From Lachnospira sp. (GTDB lineage Bacteria; Bacillota; Clostridia; Lachnospirales; Lachnospiraceae), in the NCBI GenBank assembly GCA_015057605.1, contig SVDX01000001.1:1-64000 (forward strand): a stretch of 64,000 nt of DNA, written 5' to 3'. Shown here piece by piece: positions 7,846 through 19,300 of the stretch. The position numbers were made by a program, and so were the translations under genes. A model generated the notes under the pieces. It saw only the letters and a list, made by a program, of their open reading frames with translations. It was not told the origin of the DNA and made no database searches. Numbering within the stretch: position 1 is the first letter of the stretch; each line of letters begins with the position of its first letter.

Positions 7846-8709
7846 ATGATATATACACTTACTATGAACCCATCGCTTGATTATTATATGTGGGTTGATG
7901 AATTACAAATCGGAAAAACAAATAGAAGCGATAAAGAAAGCATTTTGCTTGGAGGCAAGGGCTTAAATGTATCAAAAACTCTTTATGAGCTTGGAGTTGA
8001 TTCAACTGCTATATGCGTGGTAGCAGGATTTGTCGGTGATGAGATCGAAAAACGCTTAAAAAATGAAGGATATCTAAGCTATATAATTAAAGTACAAGGC
8101 GATTCGAGAATTAATGTTAAATTGAAGTCAGATGTTGAAAGTGAAATTAATGCTTCTGGACCATTGCTTAATGAAGATAACTTGAATGACATTTTAAAGA
8201 TATTTTGGAACCTAAATAAAGATGATATTGTTGTGTTGTCGGGAAGTTTGCTTAAGAATGTTCCGGTAGATTTTTATAAAAAGATAGTAGATATAGCTAG
8301 AAAAAAAGGAGCAAAAGCAGTGATAGATACTTCTGGTGCACCACTAAAGGAAGCTATTGGTGCCGGAGTGTTTTTAGTAAAGCCAAATCTTTTAGAACTT
8401 TCGCAGATATTTAAAGTGGATATTAAGGGGTTATCTGAAGTTAAGGAATATGCAAGAAAGCTCCTTTCGATGGGGGCGGAAAATGTGTTAGTGAGCATGG
8501 GGGATAAAGGAAGCATTTTTGTAAATGAGAACATGAGCATATATAAAGAAGCAATAAAATGCAAACCTAATAATACGGTTGGAGCAGGCGATGCAATGGT
8601 CGCAGGCTTTATTAAAGGATATATTGAAAGAGAAGATTTTGAATATGCAATGGAAGTGGCAACGGAGTGTGCAAATAAGGTTGTAAAGGAAATATGGATT
8701 AAAGATTGA
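7846..8709 (+). CDS. PfkB-family sugar kinase, 1-phosphofructokinase-like
   Basis: This 287-residue protein belongs to the PfkB branch that includes 1-phosphofructokinase (FruK) and tagatose-6-phosphate kinase, which phosphorylate a sugar phosphate with ATP. The start MIYTLTMNPSLDYY is typical of this branch, LLGGKGLNVSKTL is the first PfkB signature, and NNTVGAGDAMVAGF near residue 245 holds the anion hole and catalytic Asp. The start at 7846 follows AGGAG; an upstream in-frame extension to 7750 has no ribosome site. The protein is slightly short for FruK. No phosphotransferase or fructose regulator gene is nearby, so the substrate is open. Hairpins GCGC-ACTT-GCGC and AGAGTTC/GAACTCT lie in its leader. 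Confidence 0.85.
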   Translation: MIYTLTMNPSLDYYMWVDELQIGKTNRSDKESILLGGKGLNVSKTLYELGVDSTAICVVAGFVGDEIEKRLKNEGYLSYIIKVQGDSRINVKLKSDVESEINASGPLLNEDNLNDILKIFWNLNKDDIVVLSGSLLKNVPVDFYKKIVDIARKKGAKAVIDTSGAPLKEAIGAGVFLVKPNLLELSQIFKVDIKGLSEVKEYARKLLSMGAENVLVSMGDKGSIFVNENMSIYKEAIKCKPNNTVGAGDAMVAGFIKGYIEREDFEYAMEVATECANKVVKEIWIKD

Positions 8710-8734
8710 CAAATATTATATATATATATACTAT
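8706..8734 (+). promoter_or_regulatory. Promoter of secreted protein/ABC operon
   Basis: TTGACA at 8706-8711 overlaps the stop codon of the kinase gene, and TACTAT at 8729-8734 follows with a 17-base spacer (TATACT at 8727 gives 15 bases). It would drive the secreted protein gene and probably the ABC genes after it. Confidence 0.6.
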
Positions 8735-8769
8735 TTAAGTAACAATGAAATAATGATGAGGGAAATGAA

Positions 8770-9174
8770 GTGAAAAAGAAGAAAATATTATTATTGATTT
8801 TAACATTGACAATGCTTATGGGTACAGTTACTGTATTTGCAGAGTCGAAAGCATGGGTAAGAGAAGGCAAGGTAAATAGTGATATATACCTTGACGTATG
8901 GATGGATAGAGATGATGCACCATTTTGGGATTTTAACCAATGGAGATTTAGGTTATATGGTGAAAATTATTATAATGCGATATCTGATTTGAATGCAGGA
9001 TTTGAATATTATCCAAAAAGCACTAGTAGTAAAAAAGTTAGTGTATGGTATTGCCAAAATGAAAATGCATATAATGTTCCATCTCATGCAATTTATGATT
9101 ATCAAAAAACAACATATAAGATAACAACATATGTTAAATGCACAGAATTTGATTTTGAAGAAGCGATAAGATAA
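8770..9174 (+). CDS. Small secreted protein of unknown function, upstream of ABC transporter
   Basis: The 134-residue product has a clear Sec signal peptide: MKKKKILLLILTLTMLMG, then a likely cleavage after TVTVFA. The mature part is about 110 residues, rich in aromatic residues (at least five Trp and ten Tyr) with two Cys, and contains no motif I can name. The GTG start at 8770 has GAGGG 7 bases upstream. It is followed by two FtsX-like permeases and an ATPase. The order secreted peptide, permease, ATPase recalls the lactococcin 972-type bacteriocin loci, but here the protein is longer and there are two separate permeases, so this is only a hypothesis. It may equally be a substrate or sensor partner of the transporter. 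Confidence 0.6.
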   Translation: MKKKKILLLILTLTMLMGTVTVFAESKAWVREGKVNSDIYLDVWMDRDDAPFWDFNQWRFRLYGENYYNAISDLNAGFEYYPKSTSSKKVSVWYCQNENAYNVPSHAIYDYQKTTYKITTYVKCTEFDFEEAIR

Positions 9175-9233
9175 GACGGAATACTAAGAAAGACATTATT
9201 TCATTGTTGCAGTCTTTTGTATAGAGGTTTAAT

Positions 9234-10352
9234 ATGAGGCAAATATTTAAAAATATATTCAGGGAAAGAAATACATCAATATTGCTTATTATTGGTTTTA
9301 GTCTTTCCTTTTTTGTGACAATAAACGGGATCAATATAATTAATCGTTTGATAAATATTCGTAACAATGAACTGAGTTCTAGATATTTAAATCAAATGAG
9401 TATATGTTTAGAAGAGCAGGAAGGTAGCTCTTATGAAAAAGAAAAAGTTGAACGATTGATACAGGACTTAAACAGTATTGATACTTGTAATGTGGTGTAT
9501 AATGATTTTGGTTATGTATATGGAATGCAGATGAATATATATTATATGCAAAAACCTACTGAAAGCATTGCAGTGGAACTTAAAGAAGGCAGGTATGCAA
9601 CCATAGAAGAAATTGAAAATCACGAAAAAGTGGCAATTATAGGCGAAGGGTTAAAAGAATATCTTGAGAAAAATGATGGAGATGATTATATAACTGTTGG
9701 AACTGAAAAGTATAAGGTCGTAGGAATATTGGAAAATATATCAGACGATTATGAAGAAAATTTACGTGTGTATTTATATATGGATTCTTTGTCTGAAAGT
9801 TCATATAACGTTTTTGTAGAAAAGATGGTGTGGGAAGGAAGTTTGACTATAGATATAGCTAGTAATTATACGGATTTAAAAAAAGAACTTGATTATATTT
9901 ATTCTTTAAAAAATGAATATGCTTTTGACATAAGAACTTACGAGGTTGAAGCAAACGATATTTTGGAATTGACGGTATCAAGAAAAATGGAAAAAATCTA
10001 TATGATTATATTGGCTGTATTTGTTTTAGTTAACTGTATTCTTGTATCGGATATTTGGATAGAGCGACGTATGAATGAATTCGCGGTAAGAAAGGCTTGT
10101 GGAATGGGTTTTGGTAAGATTCTTTTGACAATTATAAAACAAATTAGTCCGTTGTTAATATTGTCGTTAGTATTGTCAATGATTATGGAAGCTATCTATA
10201 TATTGGTAACTAAGACTAATATAGAGAAAGTATATTGGAATGATATAATATATTTGCTTGTGGCGAGCGTAGTTATGATGATTATAACATTGATAATTCC
10301 TATGATAAAAATTAATAAAATAAAACCAGCAAAAGCCTTAAGTAGTCTGTAG
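9234..10352 (+). CDS. FtsX/MacB-type ABC permease 1
   Basis: This 372-residue membrane protein has one N-terminal span (residues about 14-36), a large extracytoplasmic domain of about 210 residues, and three C-terminal spans (ending near residue 360). That is the layout of MacB/FtsX-type permeases, which transmit force across the membrane rather than import. The IERRMNEFAVRKACGMGFG block just after the second span is the FtsX-family coupling segment. An AGAGG site precedes the ATG. It is followed 11 bases later by a second permease, and then by the ATPase. No Cys pair or lipid motif stands out. The likely role is in export of, or immunity to, the small secreted protein upstream. Confidence 0.85.
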   Translation: MRQIFKNIFRERNTSILLIIGFSLSFFVTINGINIINRLINIRNNELSSRYLNQMSICLEEQEGSSYEKEKVERLIQDLNSIDTCNVVYNDFGYVYGMQMNIYYMQKPTESIAVELKEGRYATIEEIENHEKVAIIGEGLKEYLEKNDGDDYITVGTEKYKVVGILENISDDYEENLRVYLYMDSLSESSYNVFVEKMVWEGSLTIDIASNYTDLKKELDYIYSLKNEYAFDIRTYEVEANDILELTVSRKMEKIYMIILAVFVLVNCILVSDIWIERRMNEFAVRKACGMGFGKILLTIIKQISPLLILSLVLSMIMEAIYILVTKTNIEKVYWNDIIYLLVASVVMMIITLIIPMIKINKIKPAKALSSL

Positions 10353-10363
10353 GAGTAATTGGT

Positions 10364-11608
10364 ATGAAATATTTAATAATGATTTTTGATAAAACAATTG
10401 AAATGCTTAGTTTTAGAATTAGAAGATATATGTTTTCTATATTGGTTTGTGTTGTTGGAGTTCTTTTACTGATTGTAGCATTGTATTTAAAAGAGTCGTA
10501 TTGGTTTCATCAAAAACAGACGGATGATATTTTAGTTAAAGGTATTGAAGGTACGGGTTTGATTGCAAGTGAAAAAACTGCTGCTAATAACGAGGAAATA
10601 TTTAATTCGTTGTTTGAAAAACATCCTGATATGATGGAAACTGTAGGGATGATTGATGAAGTAGAAGTGATGTGGCTAAAGAAACTTCAATCAATTCAAA
10701 ATGCTAAAAAGGGTTATATAAATAATAATACATATAATGGCTTTGAATGTGTACGAACGAGTGCTAATATGCTAAAAATGTTGGATATACATTTGCAAGA
10801 AGGCGAACTGGTAACGGAGGATAGTAAAGAGTTTAGACAATATGCTTTTATGGTTTATATGGGTGCTGACTATAAAGATTATGTGTCAGTGGGAGATGTA
10901 TATAATGTTACACCTGATGGCAAGTACCAAGCCATAGTGATGGGTATTTTGGAAAAAGGAAGTAAGGCTCCATCGACATTGGATATAATGAATAATGAAA
11001 ATTTTTCGGATGTTAGTATAGATATGGATTGTAGAGCGTTGATAATAGGTGCAGATATGTCTATAGGTTATCCTATGTTTTTTACATGGAACGACAAATA
11101 TACATATGAACAGGTTAGAACAGCTATTTTAGAAATCGCAGAATCTAAAGAAACGAGTATTAATGTATCTAAGTTAGGAGATTATTTTAAATATAAGAAT
11201 GAAAAGAATACGCAAGAAATAGATTTGCTTAATAAACTCGTAGTTATAGTAATGTGTGTAGTAATAGTATTGACGATATCAATTCAGATTGTTGCGATAC
11301 TTAAAAATAAATATCGTTATGGAGTACTATGTGTTTCAGGTATGGACACAAGAGATATACGAAATATGATAATAACGGAAAATATTATTCGATTCATTTG
11401 TACAATTATAATAGCTTTTGTTATTGTTACAGGCTATCAATATCTATTCTTGAATAGCTCTGATATAGAATATATGAAAAACATACTTGAAAAATATATT
11501 TATTTGAAAGTGATTTTAATTGCATTGTTTTCTAGCGTGATTTCCACTTTGATACCATACATAATAATGGGAAAAACGACAGTTATAAATTTGACAAATG
11601 ATGTATAA
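10364..11608 (+). CDS. FtsX/MacB-type ABC permease 2
   Basis: This 414-residue protein has the same layout as its neighbour: one N-terminal span (about residues 24-44), a large outer domain, and three spans in the last 130 residues (near 285-305, 340-362 and 375-398). The cytoplasmic linker after the second span (KNKYRYGVLCVSGMDTRDIR) corresponds to the FtsX coupling segment. The two permeases share architecture but little sequence, so they probably form a heterodimer. GGAG precedes the ATG. The ATPase gene starts within 10 bases of the stop. Confidence 0.82.
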   Translation: MKYLIMIFDKTIEMLSFRIRRYMFSILVCVVGVLLLIVALYLKESYWFHQKQTDDILVKGIEGTGLIASEKTAANNEEIFNSLFEKHPDMMETVGMIDEVEVMWLKKLQSIQNAKKGYINNNTYNGFECVRTSANMLKMLDIHLQEGELVTEDSKEFRQYAFMVYMGADYKDYVSVGDVYNVTPDGKYQAIVMGILEKGSKAPSTLDIMNNENFSDVSIDMDCRALIIGADMSIGYPMFFTWNDKYTYEQVRTAILEIAESKETSINVSKLGDYFKYKNEKNTQEIDLLNKLVVIVMCVVIVLTISIQIVAILKNKYRYGVLCVSGMDTRDIRNMIITENIIRFICTIIIAFVIVTGYQYLFLNSSDIEYMKNILEKYIYLKVILIALFSSVISTLIPYIIMGKTTVINLTNDV

Positions 11609-11617
11609 GGAGTAATG

Positions 11618-12277
11618 ATGATAAAATTAGAAAATGTAACAAAGATATATAAAACTGGTGATATTGACAAAGTCGCTTTAGATGGTGTGAGTTTAACTAT
11701 TGAAGATGGTGAAATGGTAGCCATAATGGGACCGTCGGGCTGTGGAAAAACGACCCTGCTAAATATGATTGGCTGCATGGATGATATAACAAGTGGTACA
11801 TATTATGTGGATGATTTTTGCGTGAGCGATTTAAAAGGAGTAAAATTAGCTAGATTCAGAAAGAAAAATGTAGCATTTGTATTTCAACAATTTGCACTTA
11901 TGAAAGATTATACAGTATATGAAAATATTGAATTGCCACTTGTGATTAACTGTGTTAAGAAAAAGGAACGTAAAGAAATAGTTGTAGATTTGATTAGAAA
12001 AATGGGATTGTCAGAAGTGGCAAAAAAGAAAGTGACTAATATATCAGGCGGTCAACAACAAAGATGTGCTATAGCAAGAGCTCTGGCAGTGAGAGGGAAA
12101 ATATTATTGGCTGATGAACCTACGGGGGCTTTGGATCAAAAAACAGGCAATGATATAATGGATGTATTTAAACAATTACATGCTGAGGGTAATACTATAG
12201 TTATAGTGACACATGATCCTAATGTGGCTAGTAAGTGTAAGAGGATAATTGAAATTTGTGATGGAAAAATCGTGTAA
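11618..12277 (+). CDS. ABC transporter ATP-binding protein (MacB/LolD type)
   Basis: This 219-residue ATPase belongs to the MacB/LolD group. It has Walker A (GPSGCGKTT), a Q-loop in FVFQQFALM, the signature ISGGQQQR, Walker B ILLADEPTGALD, and the switch His in VTHDP. The DEPTGALD sequence is typical of MacB-type ATPases. The start at 11618 lies 5 bases after AGGAG; the ATG at 11615 is too close. It closes a four-gene operon with the secreted protein and two permeases. A weak hairpin (12286-12308) follows. No two-component genes are present, so any regulation is elsewhere. Confidence 0.92.
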   Translation: MIKLENVTKIYKTGDIDKVALDGVSLTIEDGEMVAIMGPSGCGKTTLLNMIGCMDDITSGTYYVDDFCVSDLKGVKLARFRKKNVAFVFQQFALMKDYTVYENIELPLVINCVKKKERKEIVVDLIRKMGLSEVAKKKVTNISGGQQQRCAIARALAVRGKILLADEPTGALDQKTGNDIMDVFKQLHAEGNTIVIVTHDPNVASKCKRIIEICDGKIV

Positions 12278-12351
12278 GAAAAGGTGGCAGCATTGTATAG
12301 GTGTTGCCATTATGTATTTAAAATATTTTTCCAAAAACAAGAAAAAAGTTG

Positions 12352-12381
12352 TTGACATTGTTGACAAGACTATGGTATTAT
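12352..12381 (+). promoter_or_regulatory. Promoter of rpoB-rpoC
   Basis: TTGACA at 12352-12357 and TATTAT at 12376-12381 have an 18-base spacer. A second TTGACA at 12361 lies too close to the -10 (9 bases). The leader contains an 8-bp hairpin (TATTGTGG at 12393-12400 with CCACAATA at 12418-12425) before the rpoB ribosome site. Confidence 0.75.
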
Positions 12382-12457
12382 ATACGATGCACTATTGTGG
12401 TCGAATATGCCATTTTGCCACAATAAATAAAATTTAGACGCAAGGGGTGAATCGTCA

Positions 12458-15400
12458 ATGGAGAAGAACAGAATACGTCCAATGCAATATGGCAAGAACA
12501 TTAGAATGAGCTACTCTAAACAGAAAGAAGTATTAGAGATGCCGAATCTCATTGAGGTACAAAAGGATTCTTATCAGTGGTTTTTGGATGAAGGACTTAA
12601 TGAAGTCTTTAGAGATATATCTCCAATAGCAGATTACAGCGGGCACTTAAGCCTAGAATTTGTAAGCTTTGTTTTATGCAAAGATGATGTTAAGTATTCT
12701 ATTGAAGAATGCAAGGAAAGAGATGCTACTTATGCAGCGCCTCTTAGGGTAAGGGTTAGACTTTACAATAAAGAGAACGACGAAATTAAAGAACATGATA
12801 TTTTCATGGGTGATTTGCCTCTTATGACCGAAACAGGTACATTTGTTATCAACGGGGCAGAAAGAGTTATCGTAAGCCAGTTAGTTCGTTCACCTGGTAT
12901 TTATTACGAAATTCAACATGACAAAACAGGTAAGGAATTATACTTCTCAACAGTAATTCCTAACAGAGGTGCATGGTTAGAATACGAAACAGATTCTAAT
13001 GATGTATTTAGTGTGCGTGTAGACAGAACAAGAAAGGTTCCTGTAACTGTTTTAGTTAGAGCTTTAGGTTATGGAACTAACAAGGAAATCATTGATTTAT
13101 TTGGTGAAGAACCAAAGATTATGGCTTCCTTAGCTAAGGACACATCTGATAATTATCAAGATGGTTTATTAGAGTTATATAAAAAGATAAGACCAGGCGA
13201 GCCATTATCAGTGGATAGTGCAGAGAGCTTACTTCAAAGTATGTTCTTCGATCCAAGAAGATATGATTTGGCTAAGGTTGGTAGATATAAGTTCAACAAG
13301 AAGTTAGCATATGTTAACAGAATTGTAGGCTTTAAGTTAGCTGAAGACGTAGTGGATACTACAACTGGCGAGATTTTAGCTGAAGCTGGAACAGTTGTTA
13401 CTAAAGAAATGGCAGTTTCATTCCAGGATGCAGCTGTTGCATTTGTATACCTTCAGGTTGAAGATAGAAAAGTTAAGGTTCTTTCTAATATGGCTGTTGA
13501 TATCACAAAATATGTTGATATTACAGCGCAAGAAGCTAAGAAATTAGGAATTGATGAAAGAGTATACTATCCAGTATTAGCTCAGATTCTTTCTGAAAAT
13601 TCATCGGCTGACGATATTAAGGAAGCAATCGCTAAAAATGCAGCGGATTTAGTTCCAAAGCACATTACAATAGAAGATATCATCGCTTCTATTAACTATA
13701 ACTTACATTTAGAATATGGTGTAGGTACAAAGGATGATATCGACCATTTAGGTAACAGAAGAATCAGAGCTGTTGGCGAATTATTACAAAACCAATATAG
13801 AATTGGTTTATCAAGACTTGAAAGAGTTGTTCGTGAAAGAATGACAACACAAGATCAAGATGACATTTCACCACAGTCATTAATCAATATTAAGCCTGTG
13901 ACATCAGCAATTAAGGAGTTCTTCGGAAGTTCTCAGTTGTCACAGTTCATGGACCAGAATAACCCTCTTGGTGAATTAACACACAAGAGACGTTTATCTG
14001 CACTTGGTCCTGGTGGTCTTTCAAGAGATCGTGCTTCATTTGAAGTTCGTGACGTTCACTATTCTCACTATGGTAGAATGTGTCCTATTGAAACACCTGA
14101 AGGTCCAAACATCGGTTTGATCAACTCTCTTGCAACATATGCAAGAATTAACGAATATGGTTTCGTAGAGGCTCCATATCGTGTAGTAGATAAGAAGGAT
14201 CCTAAGAATCCAAGAGTAACTGACGAGGTTAGATACTTAACAGCAGATGAAGAAGATAACTACTATGTAGCTCAGGCTAATGCTGAATTGGATGCTAAGG
14301 GATACTTTACAAAGAATACTGTATCAGGACGTTACAGAGAAGAAACTTCAGAATTTGAAAAGAGTAAGATTGACCTTATGGACGTTTCTCCTAAGATGGT
14401 ATTCTCTGTTGCTACATCAATGATACCTTTCCTTGAAAATGACGATGCTAACCGTGCCCTCATGGGTTCAAACATGCAACGTCAGGCAGTTCCACTTCTT
14501 ACAACAGAAGCTCCTGTTGTAGGTACAGGTATGGAACACAAGGCAGCTGTTGATTCAGGTGTTTGTGTTGTTGCTAAGGAAGCAGGTACTGTAGAATATG
14601 CTACATCAAAAGAGATTATCATTAGAAAAGAAGACGGCAATAAAGACGTTTATAAGCTTACTAAGTTCTTAAGAAGTAACCAAAGCAACTGTTACAACCA
14701 AAAGCCAATTGTGTTTAAGGGTGAGAAGGTTGAAAAGGGACAAGTTATCGCAGATGGTCCTTCAACAGCAAATGGTGAAATTGCATTAGGTAAGAACCCA
14801 CTCATCGGCTTTATGACATGGGAAGGTTATAACTACGAAGATGCTGTACTTTTAAGTGAAAGATTAGTACAAGAAGACGTATATACATCTGTTCATATTG
14901 AAGAATATGAAGCAGAAGCAAGAGATACTAAGTTAGGACCTGAAGAAATTACAAGAGACGTTCCTGGCGTTGGTGACGATGCACTTAGTGATCTTGATGA
15001 AAATGGTATTATCAGAATTGGTGCGGAAGTTCGCGCTGGTGATATATTAGTTGGTAAGGTTACACCTAAGGGTGAAACTGAATTAACAGCAGAAGAAAAA
15101 TTACTTAGAGCAATCTTTGGTGAGAAGGCAAGAGAAGTAAGAGATACTTCGCTTAGAGTTCCTCACGGTGAGTATGGTATTGTTGTTGATGCTAAGACAT
15201 TTACAAGAGAAAATGGTGATGAATTAGCAGCAGGTGTTAACAAGACAGTACGTATTTATATCGCTCAAAAGAGAAAGATTTCTGTTGGTGATAAGATGGC
15301 TGGTCGTCATGGTAACAAGGGTGTTGTTTCAAGAATACTCCCAGTTGAAGATATGCCATTCTTACCAAACGGTCGTCCACTTGATATCGTATTAAATCCA

Positions 15401-16306
15401 TTGGGCGTACCTTCGCGTATGAATATCGGTCAGGTACTTGAGATTCACTTAAGTCTTGCGGCTAAGGCTTTAGGCTTTAATATTGCAACTCCTGTATTTG
15501 ACGGTGCTGATGAAAATGCTATCATGGATACATTAGATTTAGCAAATGACTATGTAAACCTTACATGGGAAGAATTCTCTAAGAAGCATAAGGCTTCATT
15601 AGGAAAAGAAGTTATGGAATATCTTGAAAAGAACAAAGACCATAGAGAATTATGGAAGGGCGTTCCACTTTCAAGAGATGGTAAAGTAAGACTTCGTGAT
15701 GGTAGAACAGGTGAATATTTTGATAGCCCTGTTACAATCGGACATATGCACTACTTGAAGTTACATCACCTTGTTGATGATAAGATTCATGCCCGTTCAA
15801 CTGGTCCTTACTCATTGGTAACACAACAGCCACTTGGTGGTAAGGCTCAATTCGGTGGACAAAGATTTGGTGAAATGGAAGTTTGGGCGCTTGAAGCATA
15901 CGGCGCAGCATACACACTTCAAGAAATCTTAACAGTTAAATCGGATGATGTTGTTGGTCGTGTTAAAACTTATGAAGCTATCATTAAGGGTGATAACATC
16001 CCTGAACCAGGTATTCCTGAATCATTCAAGGTATTATTAAAAGAACTTCAATCATTAGCACTTGATGTTAAGGTATTAAGAGAAGATAATACTGAGGTTG
16101 AAATTATGGAAACAGTTGATTACACTGATTCAGATGTAAAACCAATGCTTGATGATAACAAACTTGCATATGATGAACCATTAGCAAGTTATGGATTCCA
16201 AAAACAAGAATTTGAAAATGATGAATTAGTTAGTGCAGAAGATGACGAATTCGACGATTTTGAAGATGACGAATTCGACGATTTTGATGACGATGAAGAA
16301 TTTTAG
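12458..16306 (+). CDS. rpoB: DNA-directed RNA polymerase subunit beta
   Basis: The beta subunit is 1282 residues long, normal for Firmicutes. The rifampicin-region stretch [17 protein letters not shown] followed by [15 protein letters not shown] is intact and has no obvious resistance change. Other landmarks include [26 protein letters not shown], the GRHGNKG stretch near the active site, and [19 protein letters not shown]. The protein ends in a very acidic tail in which DDEFDDF is repeated, encoded by a near-exact direct DNA repeat. AGGGGTGA precedes the ATG. It is followed by rpoC after 16 bases. Confidence 0.99.
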   Translation: MEKNRIRPMQYGKNIRMSYSKQKEVLEMPNLIEVQKDSYQWFLDEGLNEVFRDISPIADYSGHLSLEFVSFVLCKDDVKYSIEECKERDATYAAPLRVRVRLYNKENDEIKEHDIFMGDLPLMTETGTFVINGAERVIVSQLVRSPGIYYEIQHDKTGKELYFSTVIPNRGAWLEYETDSNDVFSVRVDRTRKVPVTVLVRALGYGTNKEIIDLFGEEPKIMASLAKDTSDNYQDGLLELYKKIRPGEPLSVDSAESLLQSMFFDPRRYDLAKVGRYKFNKKLAYVNRIVGFKLAEDVVDTTTGEILAEAGTVVTKEMAVSFQDAAVAFVYLQVEDRKVKVLSNMAVDITKYVDITAQEAKKLGIDERVYYPVLAQILSENSSADDIKEAIAKNAADLVPKHITIEDIIASINYNLHLEYGVGTKDDIDHLGNRRIRAVGELLQNQYRIGLSRLERVVRERMTTQDQDDISPQSLINIKPVTSAIKEFFGSSQLSQFMDQNNPLGELTHKRRLSALGPGGLSRDRASFEVRDVHYSHYGRMCPIETPEGPNIGLINSLATYARINEYGFVEAPYRVVDKKDPKNPRVTDEVRYLTADEEDNYYVAQANAELDAKGYFTKNTVSGRYREETSEFEKSKIDLMDVSPKMVFSVATSMIPFLENDDANRALMGSNMQRQAVPLLTTEAPVVGTGMEHKAAVDSGVCVVAKEAGTVEYATSKEIIIRKEDGNKDVYKLTKFLRSNQSNCYNQKPIVFKGEKVEKGQVIADGPSTANGEIALGKNPLIGFMTWEGYNYEDAVLLSERLVQEDVYTSVHIEEYEAEARDTKLGPEEITRDVPGVGDDALSDLDENGIIRIGAEVRAGDILVGKVTPKGETELTAEEKLLRAIFGEKAREVRDTSLRVPHGEYGIVVDAKTFTRENGDELAAGVNKTVRIYIAQKRKISVGDKMAGRHGNKGVVSRILPVEDMPFLPNGRPLDIVLNPLGVPSRMNIGQVLEIHLSLAAKALGFNIATPVFDGADENAIMDTLDLANDYVNLTWEEFSKKHKASLGKEVMEYLEKNKDHRELWKGVPLSRDGKVRLRDGRTGEYFDSPVTIGHMHYLKLHHLVDDKIHARSTGPYSLVTQQPLGGKAQFGGQRFGEMEVWALEAYGAAYTLQEILTVKSDDVVGRVKTYEAIIKGDNIPEPGIPESFKVLLKELQSLALDVKVLREDNTEVEIMETVDYTDSDVKPMLDDNKLAYDEPLASYGFQKQEFENDELVSAEDDEFDDFEDDEFDDFDDDEEF

Positions 16307-16322
16307 AAGGGAGTCTTAGCAA

Positions 16323-19300
16323 ATGCCAGCAGAAACAAAGAATGAAGTATATCAACCTATGACATTTGATGCCATTAAAATTGGTTTAGCTTCTCCGGAA
16401 AAAATTGAAGAGTGGTCTAAGGGTGAGGTTACAAAACCTGAAACTATTAACTATAGAACTCTTAAGCCTGAAAGAGATGGTCTTTTCTGTGAAAAGATAT
16501 TTGGACCAAACAAGGACTGGGAATGTCATTGTGGTAAGTATAAAAAGATTAGATACAAAGGCATGGTATGTGACAGATGTGGTGTTGAAGTAACAAAGGC
16601 CAGCGTTAGAAGAGAAAGAATGGGTCACATTAAATTAGCTGCTCCTGTATCACACATTTGGTATTTTAAGGGAATTCCAAGTAGAATGGGATTAATCCTT
16701 GATTTATCACCAAGAACACTTGAAAAAGTATTATATTTTGCATCATATATAGTTCTTGACAAGGGTGATACAAGCTTAATGGATAAGCAAGTATTATCTG
16801 AAAAAGAATACAAGGACGCATACGATACATGGGGCAATAAGTTCCGTGTAGGTATGGGTGCAGAAGCTATTAAGGAATTGCTTGAAGCTATTGATCTTGA
16901 AAAAGAATCAGCAGAATTAAAGGCAGCATTAACAGATGCAACAGGACAAAAGAGAGCAAGAATCGTTAAGAGACTTGAAGTTGTGGAAGCATTTAGAGAA
17001 TCAGGTAACAGACCTGAATGGATGATACTTTCAAATGTTCCTGTTATTCCACCGGACATCCGTCCAATGGTTCAGTTAGACGGTGGCAGATTCGCTACAT
17101 CTGACTTGAATGATTTATACAGAAGAATTATCAATAGAAATAACAGATTGGCAAGACTTATTGATTTAGGCGCGCCAGATATCATTATCAGAAATGAAAA
17201 GAGAATGCTTCAGGAAGCAGTTGATGCTCTTATCGATAATGGTAGAAGAGGCCGTCCTGTAACAGGTCCTGGTAACAGAGCATTAAAGTCGTTATCAGAC
17301 ATGTTAAAGGGTAAGCAAGGTCGTTTCCGTCAGAACTTACTTGGTAAGCGTGTTGACTACTCTGGACGTTCAGTTATCGTAGTTGGTCCTGAACTTAAGA
17401 TTTATCAATGTGGTCTTCCAAAGGAAATGGCTATTGAATTATTCAAACCATTTGTTATGAAAGAGCTTGTTGCTAACGGAACAGCTCATAACATTAAAAA
17501 TGCTAAGAAGATGGTAGAAAGACTCCAGACAGAGGTTTGGGATGTGCTTGAAGACGTAATTAAAGAACATCCGGTTATGCTTAACCGTGCTCCGACACTT
17601 CACAGACTTGGTATTCAGGCTTTCGAGCCAATCCTTGTTGAAGGTAAGGCTATTAAGCTTCATCCACTTGTTTGTACAGCTTACAATGCCGACTTCGATG
17701 GTGACCAGATGGCGGTGCATTTACCACTTTCAGTAGAAGCACAGGCAGAATGCCGATTCCTTCTCTTGTCGCCAAACAACTTATTAAAGCCATCAGATGG
17801 TGCTCCAGTTGCCGTTCCTTCACAGGATATGGTTCTTGGTATCTACTACTTAACACAGGAAAGACCTGGTGTATTAGGCGAAGGTAAGATATTTAAGAAT
17901 GTTAACGAAGCAATCTTAGCATATGAAAATGGCGCAATTACACTTCATTCAATTATTAAAGTTAAGGTTACAAAGGTAATTGATGGTGTTGAAAAATCAG
18001 GAATTGTTGAATCTACATTAGGAAGATTTATCTTCAACGAAATCCTTCCACAGGATTTAGGCTTTGTAGACAGAACAAAACCAGAAAATGAATTAAAGCT
18101 TGAAGTTGATTTCCTCGTTAAGAAGAAAGAATTAAAGCAAATACTTGAAAAAGTTATTAACAACCATGGTGCGACAAAGACAGCAGAAGTGCTTGATGAC
18201 ATCAAATCTATGGGTTACAAATATTCTACAAAGGCAGCTATGACAGTTTCTATTTCGGATATGACAGTACCAGAAAGGAAGAAACAATTAATCGCAGATG
18301 CTGAAAAGACAGTTGAAGCAATTATGAAGAATTTCCGTCGTGGTCTTTGTACAGAGGAAGAAAGATATAAAGAAGTTATTGAAGTATGGAAGAAGGCTGA
18401 TGATGAGCTTACAGATGCGCTTTTATCAGGACTTGATAAGTATAATAACATTTACATGATGGCTCACTCAGGTGCCCGTGGTTCTGACAAGCAGATTAAG
18501 CAGCTTGCCGGTATGCGTGGTCTTATGGCAGATACATCAGGTAGAACTATCGAACTTCCAATTAAATCAAACTTCCGTGAAGGTCTTGACGTTTTGGAAT
18601 ACTTTATTTCAGCCCACGGTGCTAGAAAGGGTCTTTCGGATACAGCGTTACGTACAGCCGACTCTGGTTACTTAACAAGAAGACTTGTAGACGTTTCTCA
18701 AGAATTAATCATTAGAGAAATCGACTGCTGCGAAGGCAAGGAAGTACCAGGTATGGTAGTAAAAGCATTTGCAGACGGTAAGGAAGTTATCGAAAGCCTT
18801 GAAGAAAGAATCAAGGGAAGATACAGCGCAGAGGATATCATTAATCCTAAGACAAAAGAAGTTATTGTCGCTAAGAATCATATGATTACTCCAAAGCGTG
18901 CAGCTAAGGTTGTAGCAGCAGGTATCGGAGAAGTTAAGATTCGTACAATATTAACATGTAAGTCACACAATGGCGTTTGTGCTAAATGTTACGGCGCAAA
19001 CATGGCAACTGGCCAGGCAGTACAGGTTGGTGAAGCAGTTGGTATTATCGCTGCTCAGTCAATCGGTGAACCAGGTACACAGCTTACTATGAGAACATTC
19101 CATACAGGTGGTGTTGCCGGTGACGATATTACACAAGGTCTTCCTCGTGTTGAAGAATTATTTGAAGCAAGAAAGCCAAAGGGACTTGCAATCATTGCAG
19201 AATTCGGCGGTGTAGCTACAATTAAGGACACAAAGAAGAAACGTGAAGTAATAATAACAGATTCAGAAGGTAACCAAAAAGCATACCTTATACCATATGG

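Noticed and set aside
8274..8870. 198-residue minus-strand frame
   Set aside because: It lies opposite the PfkB gene and the start of the secreted protein, both well supported; its composition is that of a shadow frame.
12286..12308. Terminator after the ABC ATPase gene
   Set aside because: GGCAGCA/TGTTGCC is short, with a G-T pair and no T-run; it is too weak to list.
12249..12437. 62-residue frame before rpoB
   Set aside because: It overlaps the end of the ATPase gene and crosses the rpoB promoter; it has no ribosome site.
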